Shown here: one piece after another, positions 30,345 through 38,749 of the stretch
Layout of the letters: each line of letters begins with the position of its first letter
Numbering within the stretch: the stretch's first letter is position 1
Assembly (NCBI RefSeq): GCF_963676325.1
Contig: NZ_OY781099.1
Location: 2,914,001-2,978,000, forward strand
Source of the DNA: an uncultured Bacteroides sp.
GTDB lineage: Bacteria > Bacteroidota > Bacteroidia > Bacteroidales > Bacteroidaceae
DNA: 64,000 nucleotides
Reading direction: 5' to 3'
Translations under genes and position numbers: made by a program
The notes under the pieces: model-generated
Seen by the model: only the letters and a program-made list of their open reading frames with translations
Told to the model about the DNA's origin: nothing
Databases searched by the model: none

Positions 30345-30416
30345 TGTACAAAACAATTAATTCTTTTGTACAGAGGAATTAATTGTTCTGTACAAAAGAA
30401 TACAATCTTCTGTACA
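30345..30416. repeat. Four TGTACA sites at exact 22-bp spacing (array 1)
   Basis: TGTACA occurs at 30345, 30367, 30389 and 30411. The 16-nt spacers are themselves near-palindromic (AATTAATT or AATACAAT cores), so the array folds as two consecutive hairpins. The same design occurs at 47480-47551. An ATTGGCGAGTAA at 30321 resembles units of another array (51178-51254). Confidence 0.85.
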
Positions 30417-30516
30417 AGAAAAAACAAAAACTTCTCCTAATCTTAAAAAAAGCAAAAGAGCTTAGCTTGTTTTATTAGATTTGTTTCTTTACAAAAGGAC
30501 AAAATTATTTTCAAAA

Positions 30517-30549
30517 ATTGATTTTATTTATTTTTTCTTTATATATTTG
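30517..30549 (+). promoter_or_regulatory. Promoter of the Crp/Fnr-like gene
   Basis: A -33-like ATTG at 30517-30520, a 21-bp gap and TATATTTG at 30542-30549, matching TAnnTTTG. The ATG follows 31 bp later. Confidence 0.65.
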
Positions 30550-30580
30550 TGCTTTATAACACGGTTATATAACACAGGCC

Positions 30581-31282
30581 ATGATCAAGAAAAAATTGTC
30601 AGATATAGTAATTTCAGAACACATTGCTGATATGTGGTATCCCCTTAATGACGAACAAAGGGAATTCCTAATGAGTAATTTTACTATTCAAAGCTACAAA
30701 AAGAATGAGGTAATCTACTGTGAAGGAGAAACCCCAACACACCTTATGTGTCTTCTTAGCGGAAAAGTTAAGATCTATAAAGATGGTGTAGGAGGAAGAA
30801 GCCAGATTATCAGAATGATTAAGCCTGTGGAGTACTTTGGCTATCGTGCTTATTTTGCTAAAGAAGACTACCTTACAGCAGCGGCAGCTTTTGAAACGTC
30901 CACTATCTGCCTTATCCCAATGGAAACTATTATGACTCTTATTGGTCAGAACAATGAGTTGGCTATGTTCTTTATACGTCAACTTTCCATTGATCTTGGT
31001 ATTGCAGATGAAAGAACGGTAAATCTTACTCAGAAACACATCCGCGGACGTCTTGCCGAATCACTCATTTTCCTGAAAGACAGTTATGGACTGGAAGAAG
31101 ATGGCTCAACACTTAGTATTTATCTATCGCGTGAAGACCTGGCCAATCTATCAAACATGACCACTTCCAATGCTATACGTACCCTTTCCAACTTTTCCAA
31201 TGAACGTTTGATCACTATTGATGGTCGAAAAATAAAGATCATTGATGAGGAAAAGTTGAAAAAGATCAGTAAGATTGGATAA
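30581..31282 (+). CDS. Crp/Fnr-family transcriptional regulator
   Basis: A 233-residue cytoplasmic protein. Residues about 25-140 form a cyclic-nucleotide-binding-like beta-roll (NEVIYCEGETPTHLMCLLSGKVKIY). A dimerisation helix follows, then a C-terminal winged helix of the Crp type from about 165 (LSREDLANLSNMTTSNAIRTLSNF). No Cys cluster of an Fnr oxygen sensor is seen, and the ligand is unknown. A well-formed promoter and the 22-bp TGTACA array lie upstream. The gene converges on kdsA with only 8 bp between the ends. Confidence 0.85.
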   Translation: MIKKKLSDIVISEHIADMWYPLNDEQREFLMSNFTIQSYKKNEVIYCEGETPTHLMCLLSGKVKIYKDGVGGRSQIIRMIKPVEYFGYRAYFAKEDYLTAAAAFETSTICLIPMETIMTLIGQNNELAMFFIRQLSIDLGIADERTVNLTQKHIRGRLAESLIFLKDSYGLEEDGSTLSIYLSREDLANLSNMTTSNAIRTLSNFSNERLITIDGRKIKIIDEEKLKKISKIG

Positions 31283-31290
31283 TCGGTTAA

Positions 31291-32097
31291 TTATCTAATA
31301 GCTTCGCTTATACGTACTAACTTGGTAAGAAGCCCTTCAAGAAGGTCTAATTGCAGCATATTTGCTCCGTCGCTCTTAGCTACGGCCGGATTTTCGTGTG
31401 TTTCAATAAACAGGCCGTCTACTCCTACGGCTACGCCCGCCTTAGCTACTGTTTCAATAAGCTGAGGCATACCACCTGTTACGCCACTTGTTTGGTTGGG
31501 TTGTTGCAGAGAGTGAGTCACATCAAGAATGACAGGGAATCCAAACTTCTGCATTTCAGGAATTCCGCGATAATCAACAATTAAATCCTGATAGCCAAAA
31601 GTGGTTCCACGCTCAGTAAGCATCACATTGTTATTGCCCGCCTCCACTACCTTATTTGCAGCAAACTGCATTGCTCCGGGAGATAAGAACTGACCTTTTT
31701 TAATATTCACAATCTTTCCTGTTTTAGCCGCAGCTACCAACAAGTCTGTCTGGCGACAAAGGAAAGCGGGAATTTGAAGTACGTCTGCATATTCCGCAGC
31801 CATCGCAGCCTCTTCTGCAGAATGGATATCTGTAACAGTAGGCACACCAAACGTTTCACTTACTTTCTTCAATATCTTCAAAGCCTTTTCATCGCCAATT
31901 CCCATAAAAGAATCTAATCGGGAACGGTTTGCTTTACGATAAGAACCTTTAAACACATAAGGAATACGAAGCCGATCGGTCATTTTTACAATACGTTCAG
32001 CAATGCGAAGAGCCATCTCCTCCCCTTCTATCACACAAGGACCGGCCAGCAAAAAGAAATTGCCGGAATCCGTATTTTTTAAATCTTTTATATTCAT
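31291..32097 (-). CDS. kdsA: 3-deoxy-8-phosphooctulonate (KDO-8-P) synthase
   Basis: A 268-residue cytoplasmic enzyme that condenses phosphoenolpyruvate with D-arabinose 5-phosphate for the lipopolysaccharide inner core. Recognised from LLAGPCVIE at the start, FKGSYRKANRSR, the barrel motif NIKKGQFLSPGAM, TERGTTFGY and a C-terminal GLFIETHENP. Length is normal for KdsA. It starts 3 bp after the lipid kinase gene, in a probable miaA-kinase-kdsA operon. Confidence 0.95.
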   Translation of the reverse strand: MNIKDLKNTDSGNFFLLAGPCVIEGEEMALRIAERIVKMTDRLRIPYVFKGSYRKANRSRLDSFMGIGDEKALKILKKVSETFGVPTVTDIHSAEEAAMAAEYADVLQIPAFLCRQTDLLVAAAKTGKIVNIKKGQFLSPGAMQFAANKVVEAGNNNVMLTERGTTFGYQDLIVDYRGIPEMQKFGFPVILDVTHSLQQPNQTSGVTGGMPQLIETVAKAGVAVGVDGLFIETHENPAVAKSDGANMLQLDLLEGLLTKLVRISEAIR

Positions 32098-32100
32098 AAT

Positions 32101-33027
32101 TTAATTAGGTATAATCAATGTAATAGCTTCACTGAGAATGCCAATCTCCAGCGGGTAATGGTTGGGAAGGATTCTTCCGTCCGCATCAGCCTCAGCATTA
32201 CGGGCTTTATAAACACGAACCATCTTTGTACGGTAAGACTTAACCATCTTATGATTCAGAATGCGTCCCTGAATTAACATCCAGAGTCCGGCTAGCAGTT
32301 GTAAAGGCTCTAAACCATAGATAACCGAAACATCGAGCCAGCCATTATACGGAACCGCACTTGGCGTTTGCCCATATCCGCTTGCATTACCCACACAAAC
32401 AGTCATAATCCGTCCGCGAATATGTTCATCATTGATACGAAGGTGCATCCGGTAAAGCTTACGCTCAAAGAATAATAAAAATAAAGAAGCCACATAAGAT
32501 AAGAACTTCACTCCCCAGAAACGTTTCGTCTGATCGGTAATCTTCACTATTCGTGCACCCAGCCCAATATTCAAAGCATTCAGAAAATAGCGACGCTCAT
32601 GTTTATAGGCATCAAAATAGGAACAATATCCCACATCTATTTTCTTTCTGCGGTTGTTAATAATCCAGTCCACTGCTTCCTTATAATCCAGGCTCAGTTC
32701 CCAGTAACGAGCAAAATCATTTCCAATTCCATTAGGGATAATACCAATAGCTATATCACCAACCTGTTCTGCTGTAGATGTTAGAATACCATTAATTGCA
32801 TCATTCAGAGCGCCATCGCCTCCTACAATCACAATAATACGGTATCCTTCACTTGCATATGCACGAGCCAAGACTTCCACCGTACCAAAACCTTCAGACT
32901 GGACGTAATCAAAAGCCACATTTTTACTTTCAATGTACTCTTTAATCTCCTTCCATCGTTTCTGAACTTTTCTTGTTCCTGCTTTGGGATTATAAATAAT
33001 CCCCCATTTGTTTGGATCTTCGTTCAT
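32101..33027 (-). CDS. Diacylglycerol kinase-family lipid kinase
   Basis: A 308-residue YegS/BmrU/DgkB-type protein. GIIYNPKAGTRK at the N-terminus and the nucleotide motif VIVGGDGALNDAINGI near residues 65-80 are the catalytic-domain signatures, followed by GIIPNGIGNDFAR. It phosphorylates a lipid such as diacylglycerol; the true substrate is not readable. Its start follows the miaA stop by 8 bp and kdsA follows it by 3 bp, so the three are probably one transcript. Confidence 0.88.
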   Translation of the reverse strand: MNEDPNKWGIIYNPKAGTRKVQKRWKEIKEYIESKNVAFDYVQSEGFGTVEVLARAYASEGYRIIVIVGGDGALNDAINGILTSTAEQVGDIAIGIIPNGIGNDFARYWELSLDYKEAVDWIINNRRKKIDVGYCSYFDAYKHERRYFLNALNIGLGARIVKITDQTKRFWGVKFLSYVASLFLLFFERKLYRMHLRINDEHIRGRIMTVCVGNASGYGQTPSAVPYNGWLDVSVIYGLEPLQLLAGLWMLIQGRILNHKMVKSYRTKMVRVYKARNAEADADGRILPNHYPLEIGILSEAITLIIPN

Positions 33028-33035
33028 ATATATAA

Positions 33036-33953
33036 TCAGCTATTTAGTAAACCTTTTACTCGTTCTATTTTCTCTTGCATAGGCAAAGTGGCATCCAGCC
33101 AGTGAATGGTAAATCCTCTACGCTCCATTCCCCGGAACCAGGTCATCTGCCGCTTGGCAAATTGGTGAATTGCAATCTCCAGCTGCGAAATCATCTCCTC
33201 GTAAGTTAGTTGAGAAGTGAGATACAACGTGAGATATTTATATTCCAATCCATAATAAATAAGGTCTTCAGCCGGAATACCCTTATCAAGCAACAGCTTT
33301 ACTTCATCCACCATACCATCATCCAATCTTTGACGAAGGCGGTTAGAAATCTTCTGCCGTCTAAGTTCCCTATCAATATCAACACCAATAATTAGACTGT
33401 TGATAGACGGGAATTCCCGTTGCTTTATATCTTCCTTCAAATAATACTCTTCAATTTCAATAGCCCGAATTGCCCGTTTAACCGTATCAACATCTGTAGA
33501 GTTATGAAGAGCCTTGTAGTTTTTTAATATTTCGGTAAGTTCTTCAAGTGATTTATCAGCAAGTTTACCGCGCAATTCCTTATCCTCGGGAACAGGAATA
33601 AGTTTATAGCCTTTCAGTACAGATTCCAGATACATTCCGGTTCCTCCGCAAAGAATAGGCAACTTACCCTTCTGCTTTATAGACTCATACGCATCAAGAA
33701 AATCTCTCTGATACTCAAACACATTATACTTGTATCCAGGTTCTGCAATATCAATAAGATGATACGGTATTTGCTTGCCATTCACCGTATAATCTGCCAG
33801 ATCTTTCCCTGTACCCAGATCCATCTGCTTATATATCTGACGGGAATCGGCACTGATAATTTCAGTATCCAAGTCATTTGCCAAGGCAGCGGCAAAAGGG
33901 GTTTTTCCGGAAGCAGTAGGTCCTAATATAGTTATTAAGTCAAAATGTATCAT
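33036..33953 (-). CDS. miaA: tRNA dimethylallyltransferase
   Basis: Transfers a dimethylallyl group to A37 of tRNAs that read UNN codons. Motifs: P-loop GPTASGKT at residues 11-18, DSRQIYKQMDLGTGK, CGGTGMYLESVLKG, and a C-terminal QFAKRQMTWFRG. I start at the ATG at 33953 (MIHFDLIT, 305 residues). The longer frame would need a TTG at 33989 and adds a hydrophobic stretch not found in MiaA. First gene of the miaA-kinase-kdsA run. Confidence 0.93.
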   Translation of the reverse strand: MIHFDLITILGPTASGKTPFAAALANDLDTEIISADSRQIYKQMDLGTGKDLADYTVNGKQIPYHLIDIAEPGYKYNVFEYQRDFLDAYESIKQKGKLPILCGGTGMYLESVLKGYKLIPVPEDKELRGKLADKSLEELTEILKNYKALHNSTDVDTVKRAIRAIEIEEYYLKEDIKQREFPSINSLIIGVDIDRELRRQKISNRLRQRLDDGMVDEVKLLLDKGIPAEDLIYYGLEYKYLTLYLTSQLTYEEMISQLEIAIHQFAKRQMTWFRGMERRGFTIHWLDATLPMQEKIERVKGLLNS

Positions 33954-34076
33954 GATTGCGCAAGTAATAATGTGTACAAACTTACACAAAATTATTGAAT
34001 ATATTCATCTGCAGATTAAAAAAGGAGTTCCGCTTTCCTTATATAGAAAATGAAGCAGCAAATTGAAGGATAAAAA

Positions 34077-34104
34077 AAACCGTTTCGGTTACCCGAAACG
34101 GTTT
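34077..34104 (-). terminator. Rho-independent terminator of gapA
   Basis: Stem AAACCGTTTCGG (34077-34088), TTAC loop, complement 34093-34104. On the minus strand a run of T follows (A-run at 34072-34079 on the plus strand). It lies 24 bp after the gapA stop. Confidence 0.88.
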
Positions 34105-34127
34105 TATAACTATGAAGAAATAATTTC

Positions 34128-35138
34128 TTACTTGTTAACTGTTGCCATGTGAGCAACTAAGTCAAGGACTTTGTTTGAGTAACCAATTTCGTTGTCATAC
34201 CAAGATACAACTTTTACGAAAGTGTCAGTCAAAGCAATACCTGCTTTTGCATCGAAGATAGAAGTACGAGTGTCACCTAAGAAGTCAGCAGAAACAACTG
34301 CATCTTCAGTGTAACCAAGGATACCCTTCAATTCGTTTTCAGAAGCTTCTTTCATTGCAGCACAGATTTCAGCATAAGTAGCAGGTTTTGCTAAGTTTAC
34401 TGTTAAGTCTACTACAGAAACGTCCAAAGTAGGAACACGCATAGACATACCTGTCAATTTGCCGTTCAATTCAGGAATTACTTTACCTACAGCTTTAGCA
34501 GCACCAGTAGATGAAGGGATAATGTTACCAGAAGCAGCACGACCACCTCTCCAATCCTTCATAGAAGGACCGTCAACTGTTTTTTGAGTTGCAGTTGTAG
34601 AGTGAACTGTAGTCATCAAACCGTTTACGATACCAAACTTATCGTTCAATACTTTTGCGATAGGAGCCAAACAGTTAGTAGTACAAGATGCATTAGATAC
34701 AAATTGAGTACCTTTTACGTATGATTTTTCGTTAACACCACAAACAAACATTGGAGTGGCATCAGAAGAAGGAGCTGACATAACAACGTATTTTGCACCT
34801 GCTTGGATATGAGCTTGAGCTTTTTCTTGAGTTAAGAATAAACCTGTTGACTCAACTACGTATTCAGCACCAACTGCATCCCATTTCAAATCTGCTGGGT
34901 TACGTTCTGCTGTAATGCGAATAGCTTTACCATTAACGATCAATTGGCTTTTTTCAACGTCTGCTTCAACAGTTCCTTCGAACTGACCATGCATTGTGTC
35001 ATACTTCAACATATATGCCAAGTAATCAACTGGGCAAAGGTCATTAATACCTACGATTTGAATGTCGTTTCTTGTCTGAGCAGCACGGAATACAAAACGA
35101 CCGATACGGCCGAATCCATTAATACCTACTTTAATCAT
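34128..35138 (-). CDS. gapA: Glyceraldehyde-3-phosphate dehydrogenase, type I
   Basis: A 336-residue cytoplasmic glycolytic enzyme. The NAD-binding start is VGINGFGRIGR. The catalytic Cys152 lies in SNASCTTNCLAP, and WYDNEIGYSNKVLD closes the domain. Length and motifs are complete. Codon use is more restricted than in the neighbouring carbohydrate genes, as expected for a highly expressed gene. Single-gene unit with its own terminator and a leader of nearly 190 bp. Confidence 0.97.
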   Translation of the reverse strand: MIKVGINGFGRIGRFVFRAAQTRNDIQIVGINDLCPVDYLAYMLKYDTMHGQFEGTVEADVEKSQLIVNGKAIRITAERNPADLKWDAVGAEYVVESTGLFLTQEKAQAHIQAGAKYVVMSAPSSDATPMFVCGVNEKSYVKGTQFVSNASCTTNCLAPIAKVLNDKFGIVNGLMTTVHSTTATQKTVDGPSMKDWRGGRAASGNIIPSSTGAAKAVGKVIPELNGKLTGMSMRVPTLDVSVVDLTVNLAKPATYAEICAAMKEASENELKGILGYTEDAVVSADFLGDTRTSIFDAKAGIALTDTFVKVVSWYDNEIGYSNKVLDLVAHMATVNK

Positions 35139-35325
35139 TTTGTTAAACTTTTAAGGGTTTTATAATATTCATTCTAAAATATCCGTTATTACAGTAAGGA
35201 AAAGTACTAAGGGTAGCCACAATTGCATGAAGCAGAGATGCCAAAATAAGACACCAAAACTTATAAAATAGCAATATTAAATAATAATGTAGTTGCCTCT
35301 CACAATATATTTCCTAATTGCGACG

Positions 35326-35357
35326 CAAAAGTACGAAATTGTTTTTATATTAGCACA
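35326..35357 (-). promoter_or_regulatory. Probable gapA promoter
   Basis: The minus strand reads TACTTTTG (plus 35326-35333), matching TAnnTTTG. A weak TGTG -33-like word lies 20 bp upstream (35354-35357). This gives a leader of about 180 nt before the gapA ATG, in which I see no strong fold. Confidence 0.5.
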
Positions 35358-35383
35358 TAATTTTATCTTAAATATAAAAAAAG

Positions 35384-35812
35384 ATGGGAAAAAGTAACTT
35401 TCTTCAAGAATTCAAGGCATTTGCTATGAAAGGCAATGTGATTGACATGGCTATCGGTATAATTATCGGTGGTGCATTTGGAAAAATTGTTTCCTCCTTA
35501 GTGGCGGATGTTATTATGCCTGCAATAGGCGTTCTCTTCGGTGGCATTAATTTCAAAGAACTAAAATGGGTAATAAAAGATGCTGTGTATGGTGCCAACG
35601 GGAAAGAGATAACCGCAGCAGCTACTTTAAATTATGGTAACTTCCTACAAAGTATGTTTGACTTTCTGATTATTGCATTCGCTATTTTTATATTCATAAA
35701 ATTAATAATTAAGATGAGTAAAAAGAACGAAGAAGCTCCAACACCTCCTGCACCCAGCAAGGAAGAGAACTTACTTTCTGAGATACGAGATATATTGAAA
35801 GAAAAACGATAA
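35384..35812 (+). CDS. mscL: Large-conductance mechanosensitive channel
   Basis: A 142-residue inner-membrane protein that opens under membrane tension to release solutes. The N-terminal FLQEFKAFAMKGNVIDMAIG is the MscL amphipathic helix and start of TM1, which continues IIIGGAFGKIVSSLVADVIMPAIG. TM2 is FLIIAFAIFIFIKLIIK, and the C-terminal helix ends in charged residues. Full length, single gene, divergent from gapA. Confidence 0.95.
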   Translation: MGKSNFLQEFKAFAMKGNVIDMAIGIIIGGAFGKIVSSLVADVIMPAIGVLFGGINFKELKWVIKDAVYGANGKEITAAATLNYGNFLQSMFDFLIIAFAIFIFIKLIIKMSKKNEEAPTPPAPSKEENLLSEIRDILKEKR

Positions 35813-35830
35813 TAGTACATTCAAAACCTA

Positions 35831-35867
35831 AGTCAATGTGCCTGCTAACTTTCAGGGCACATTGGCT
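35831..35867 (+). terminator. Stem-loop after mscL
   Basis: AGTCAATGTGCC at 35831-35842 pairs with GGCACATTGGCT at 35856-35867 (one G-T pair, 13-nt loop). Only a short T-run (TTTATAT) follows, so termination strength is uncertain. Confidence 0.55.
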
Positions 35868-36084
35868 TTATATGCATTGTACCCAAAGGCCACTTTGTTA
35901 TCCTTCACAATTATAATTGAAGCCCCCGATAATATGATTTACTAACCCAAGTATTGATGGTAGAATCTGTATCAACTGATGAACGATCTGCCCCTATAAG
36001 AAACAAGTTTTAACACCACAAATGGCCTTAAATCAATAGTAAGGCAACAAAAAGTTTCTTTAAATTACACATCTTCATTGGCAT
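35852..36084 (-). pseudogene. Decayed N-terminus of a secreted serine hydrolase (beta-lactamase-like)
   Basis: The minus strand from ATG 36084 encodes a signal peptide, MPMKMCNLKKLFVALLLI, then a stop. A second frame reads SSVDTDSTINTWVSKSYYRG, and a third continues ASIIIVKDNKVAFGYN. Joined, this is the N-terminus of the serine beta-lactamase-like hydrolase family (the segment just before the GG.F motif). At the RG/AS junction a run of five G is one base too long, which explains that frameshift. The catalytic domain is absent. Recognition is by memory of the family pattern, not by search. Confidence 0.55.
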
Positions 36085-36156
36085 TATTTTATGCAGTTCA
36101 TATTCGTTTTACATTATTATACGAAGCTAAAAATAGAGAATCAAAAAGAAGTATAA

Positions 36157-36318
36157 TTTAATTCTCCATTTAATCGTTATGACAAAGAAACGTTGTTCAG
36201 AATGTGGTCCAACAACCCGGAAAAGAGAGAATATTTATGCAACAAGGTGTTTTATACATCCTTTTTTGCATTAGATTCTATGGCTTACGCACAAAATACC
36301 ATCTCTGATTCATACTAA
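36157..36318 (+). other. Short coding-like stretch without a usable start
   Basis: An open frame between stops reads FNSPFNRYDKETLFRMW then SNNPEKREYLCNKVFYTS and ends at TAA 36316-36318. Its composition looks protein-like, but the only internal ATG (36202) leaves 38 residues. I recognise no family. It may be a gene fragment, like the neighbouring serine hydrolase remnant. The rest of 35868-36417 shows nothing I can support. Confidence 0.2.
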
Positions 36319-36417
36319 TTTATTTTCTTTGCAATAGCTTTGAGTTAAATATAAAAGCAAATTATAAATTTATATTCTGTAGAATTTATAGTGAACCAAT
36401 AAAACTAAAACAAAATT

Positions 36418-37800
36418 ATGAAAGCCACTTTTTTAAAATGTTTATCTGGCATATTCTTTTACCTGCTGATTGTTTCCTTCATAAATGCGGAGAGCAACTA
36501 CAGCACTGTAAAAGTAGACGCACCGTTTCCAATGAAACCCATCAAAGTATTTAAATATCCCAAACAAGATTTTCCCATTACAAATTATGGAGCCATTGCA
36601 GGGGGGATTGCGGATAATACCAAAGCGATAGCGTTGGCCATTGATGCTTGTAACAAAGCTGGAGGAGGCCGGGTTGTTGTTCCTGCGGGAGTATGGTTTA
36701 CTGGTCCGATACATTTTAAAAGCAATGTAAACTTATACCTGAAAGAGAATGCAGTACTGAGATTTTCGGATAAACCTTCAGACTACCTGCCGGCGGTAAA
36801 AAGTTCTCTGGAAGGAATGGAATTTTATAACTATTCACCACTGATCTATGCATTTGAATGTGAGAATATAGCCATTACCGGTAAGGGAAGCATTAATCCA
36901 CAAATGGATACCTGGAAAACATGGTTCCCACGCCAAAAGAATTATATGGATGCGGCAGGAAAGCTTTACACAATGATGTCTACAAACGTTCCGGTAGAAG
37001 AACGACAAATGGGTAATGAGCAAAACAGAATGCGCCCGTATCTGATACACTTTAACCGTTGCAAGAATATTTTGCTGGACGGATTTAAGGTAAGAGAAAG
37101 TCCATTCTGGTGTATTCACCTTTTTATGTGTGAAGGCGCAATCGCACGTAATCTGGATCTAAAAGCTCACGGACATAATAACGACGGTATTGATCTTGAG
37201 ATGAGTCGCAATATTTTAGTTGAGAAATGCACTTTCGACCAGGGAGATGATGCGGTAGTCATCAAATCGGGGAGCAATCAGGATGGATGGCGCCTTAATA
37301 CTCCTTGCGAGAATATAGTAATCCGCTATTGCACAATCCTTCAGGGGCATACTCTTCTGGGTATAGGCAGCGAGTTATCCAGTGGCATCCGCAATGTTTA
37401 TATGCACGATTGCACTGCGCCTAACTCTGTTCTCCGCCTGTTCTATATAAAGACCAACCATCGCAGAGGCGGATTTGTTGAGAATATCTATATGGAAAAT
37501 GTAAAATCAGGTAAAATGCAAAGAGCTTTTGAAATTGATGCGGATGTGCTGTACCAATGGAAAGATTTTCCTACCTACGAAACACGCATCACTCCTATCA
37601 ATAACATTCACATGAAAAATGTTACTTGCAATGAAGTTGATGCAATTTATGAAATTAAAGGCGATGAGAGACTTCCGGTGAAGAATGTAGAACTAAGCAA
37701 TATACATGTAGGGAAAGTAAATAAGTTCATTAAAAAGGTGAAGAATGCTGAGAATGTGCTAGAGAATAACGTAACATATACTGAGCTGTCAGGTAAATAA
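36418..37800 (+). CDS. GH28 polygalacturonase-like pectinase
   Basis: A 460-residue secreted parallel beta-helix enzyme with a signal peptide through about residue 24. GH28 hydrolyses galacturonan or rhamnogalacturonan with inversion. The three catalytic aspartates are Asp256 (NNDGIDLE) and Asp277/Asp278 (QGDDAVVIKSG). The His motif is GHTLLGIGSE (His311), and the Arg-Lys substrate-binding motif appears as FYIKTNHRRGG. The sequence resembles exo-acting or rhamnogalacturonan members rather than secreted endo-enzymes, but this is not certain. It converges with a GDSL esterase that probably removes acetyl groups from the same pectin. Confidence 0.92.
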   Translation: MKATFLKCLSGIFFYLLIVSFINAESNYSTVKVDAPFPMKPIKVFKYPKQDFPITNYGAIAGGIADNTKAIALAIDACNKAGGGRVVVPAGVWFTGPIHFKSNVNLYLKENAVLRFSDKPSDYLPAVKSSLEGMEFYNYSPLIYAFECENIAITGKGSINPQMDTWKTWFPRQKNYMDAAGKLYTMMSTNVPVEERQMGNEQNRMRPYLIHFNRCKNILLDGFKVRESPFWCIHLFMCEGAIARNLDLKAHGHNNDGIDLEMSRNILVEKCTFDQGDDAVVIKSGSNQDGWRLNTPCENIVIRYCTILQGHTLLGIGSELSSGIRNVYMHDCTAPNSVLRLFYIKTNHRRGGFVENIYMENVKSGKMQRAFEIDADVLYQWKDFPTYETRITPINNIHMKNVTCNEVDAIYEIKGDERLPVKNVELSNIHVGKVNKFIKKVKNAENVLENNVTYTELSGK

Positions 37801-37840
37801 AAGATGTCTCTGCATTTTCCGGAGAGAACACTAAAACAAA

Positions 37841-37868
37841 GAATGGCGCTGATTATCGGGCGCCATTC
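37841..37868 (+). terminator. Hairpin between GH28 and the GDSL esterase
   Basis: GAATGGCGC (37841-37849) pairs with GCGCCATTC (37860-37868). It follows the GH28 stop by 40 bp and could stop transcription from the plus side; the T-tract is weak. Confidence 0.5.
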
Positions 37869-37926
37869 ATCGTTTATATCAATTGCTGAGAAACTTAAAT
37901 TGAAACTCAGGAGTTCTTATGCTAAA

Positions 37927-38592
37927 TCAATTTTCTGCATTCTTTTTACGCAGTACACCATAGATTTCTTCTGCAATGCGTATAGCTCCAGTCTCATTGG
38001 GATGTACATGATCGGGGAAATACTGAGGGAGTCCGCTTAGCGGAGTATGCAGATCAATGACTTCGACCTTCATTTTTCGTGCCACAGCCTTGATGTATGG
38101 AATCACATCATGTGTGATAATACTGTCATTTATTCCCCACTGAATGGCATAAGCCGGAACAGGCAGACAAAGATAAATCTTTGGTTTAGAAGGTAATGCC
38201 TTAAAAGCCTTCACCATAGTGGTCAGGTCTTTCTTGAACTCATCCTTATACTTCCAGTTCTGTGGTTTACTGTCGTTAGTTCCTAACTTGATAGTCACAA
38301 TATCTGGCTGATAATTCAGCGCATCCTGATACATTTGTTCCTTCATGTAAGGATAATCGCCCTTGTTTAGCAAAGTTCTTCCGCTAAAACCAAAGTTATG
38401 CACTTCGTAACCATCGCCAAGCAATCTTCCCAACACACCGGGATAACTGTCTTTTTTCTGGTCTTTCACTCCTGATCCTTGCGTAATACTATTGCCCACA
38501 CAAGCTACTTTGATTACTTTTTGCTGAGCAAAGGTTAAGTTACAGCAAAAGAACAGCAAGCATAACAGCTGCAAATAAGATTTTCTTTTCAT
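37927..38592 (-). CDS. SGNH/GDSL-family esterase
   Basis: A 221-residue secreted hydrolase with a signal peptide ending FAQQ. Block I is VGNSITQGSG (nucleophile Ser35), block II FGFSGRT, block III KLGTNDSK, and the final block DHVHPNETG carries the catalytic Asp and His. The layout resembles rhamnogalacturonan acetylesterase-like GDSL enzymes. With GH28 next door, pectin deacetylation is the best guess; the ester itself is not readable. The 157-bp region upstream contains an ATTGG/CCAAT repeat array. Confidence 0.82.
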   Translation of the reverse strand: MKRKSYLQLLCLLFFCCNLTFAQQKVIKVACVGNSITQGSGVKDQKKDSYPGVLGRLLGDGYEVHNFGFSGRTLLNKGDYPYMKEQMYQDALNYQPDIVTIKLGTNDSKPQNWKYKDEFKKDLTTMVKAFKALPSKPKIYLCLPVPAYAIQWGINDSIITHDVIPYIKAVARKMKVEVIDLHTPLSGLPQYFPDHVHPNETGAIRIAEEIYGVLRKKNAEN

Positions 38593-38674
38593 TTCTTTTT
38601 ATTAGATTTATTGATAAAATAGTAGTTATTAAAAATATGTTTTTCTGTTATTCCAATTCAACCTCGAATTTATT

Positions 38675-38740
38675 CCTGAATAAATTTTATCCATTCACCA
38701 ATGGTTGCCCAACCATTAACCAATAAATAAAATCCATTGG
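38675..38740. repeat. CCAAT/ATTGG array upstream of the GDSL esterase
   Basis: CCAAT occurs at 38698 and 38720 (22 bp apart), preceded by a related CCTGA at 38675-38679 and followed by an inverted copy (ATTGG at 38736). AATGGTT-GCCC-AACCATT in the middle is a hairpin. The minus-strand sequence ATTGGTGAATGG is shared with the array before guaA (51178-51254). Confidence 0.65.
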
Positions 38741-38749
38741 AGAATAAAA

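Noticed and set aside
30345..30416. CRISPR array
   Set aside because: Repeats are 6-bp palindromes with 16-nt near-identical spacers, far shorter than CRISPR repeats and spacers, and no cas gene is present.
33954..33989. Longer miaA start
   Set aside because: It needs a TTG codon and adds twelve residues not expected before the P-loop; the ATG at 33953 fits the family.
35881..36084. Phase-variable serine hydrolase controlled by the five-G run
   Set aside because: At least one other frameshift is needed and the catalytic part is missing, so decay is the simpler reading.
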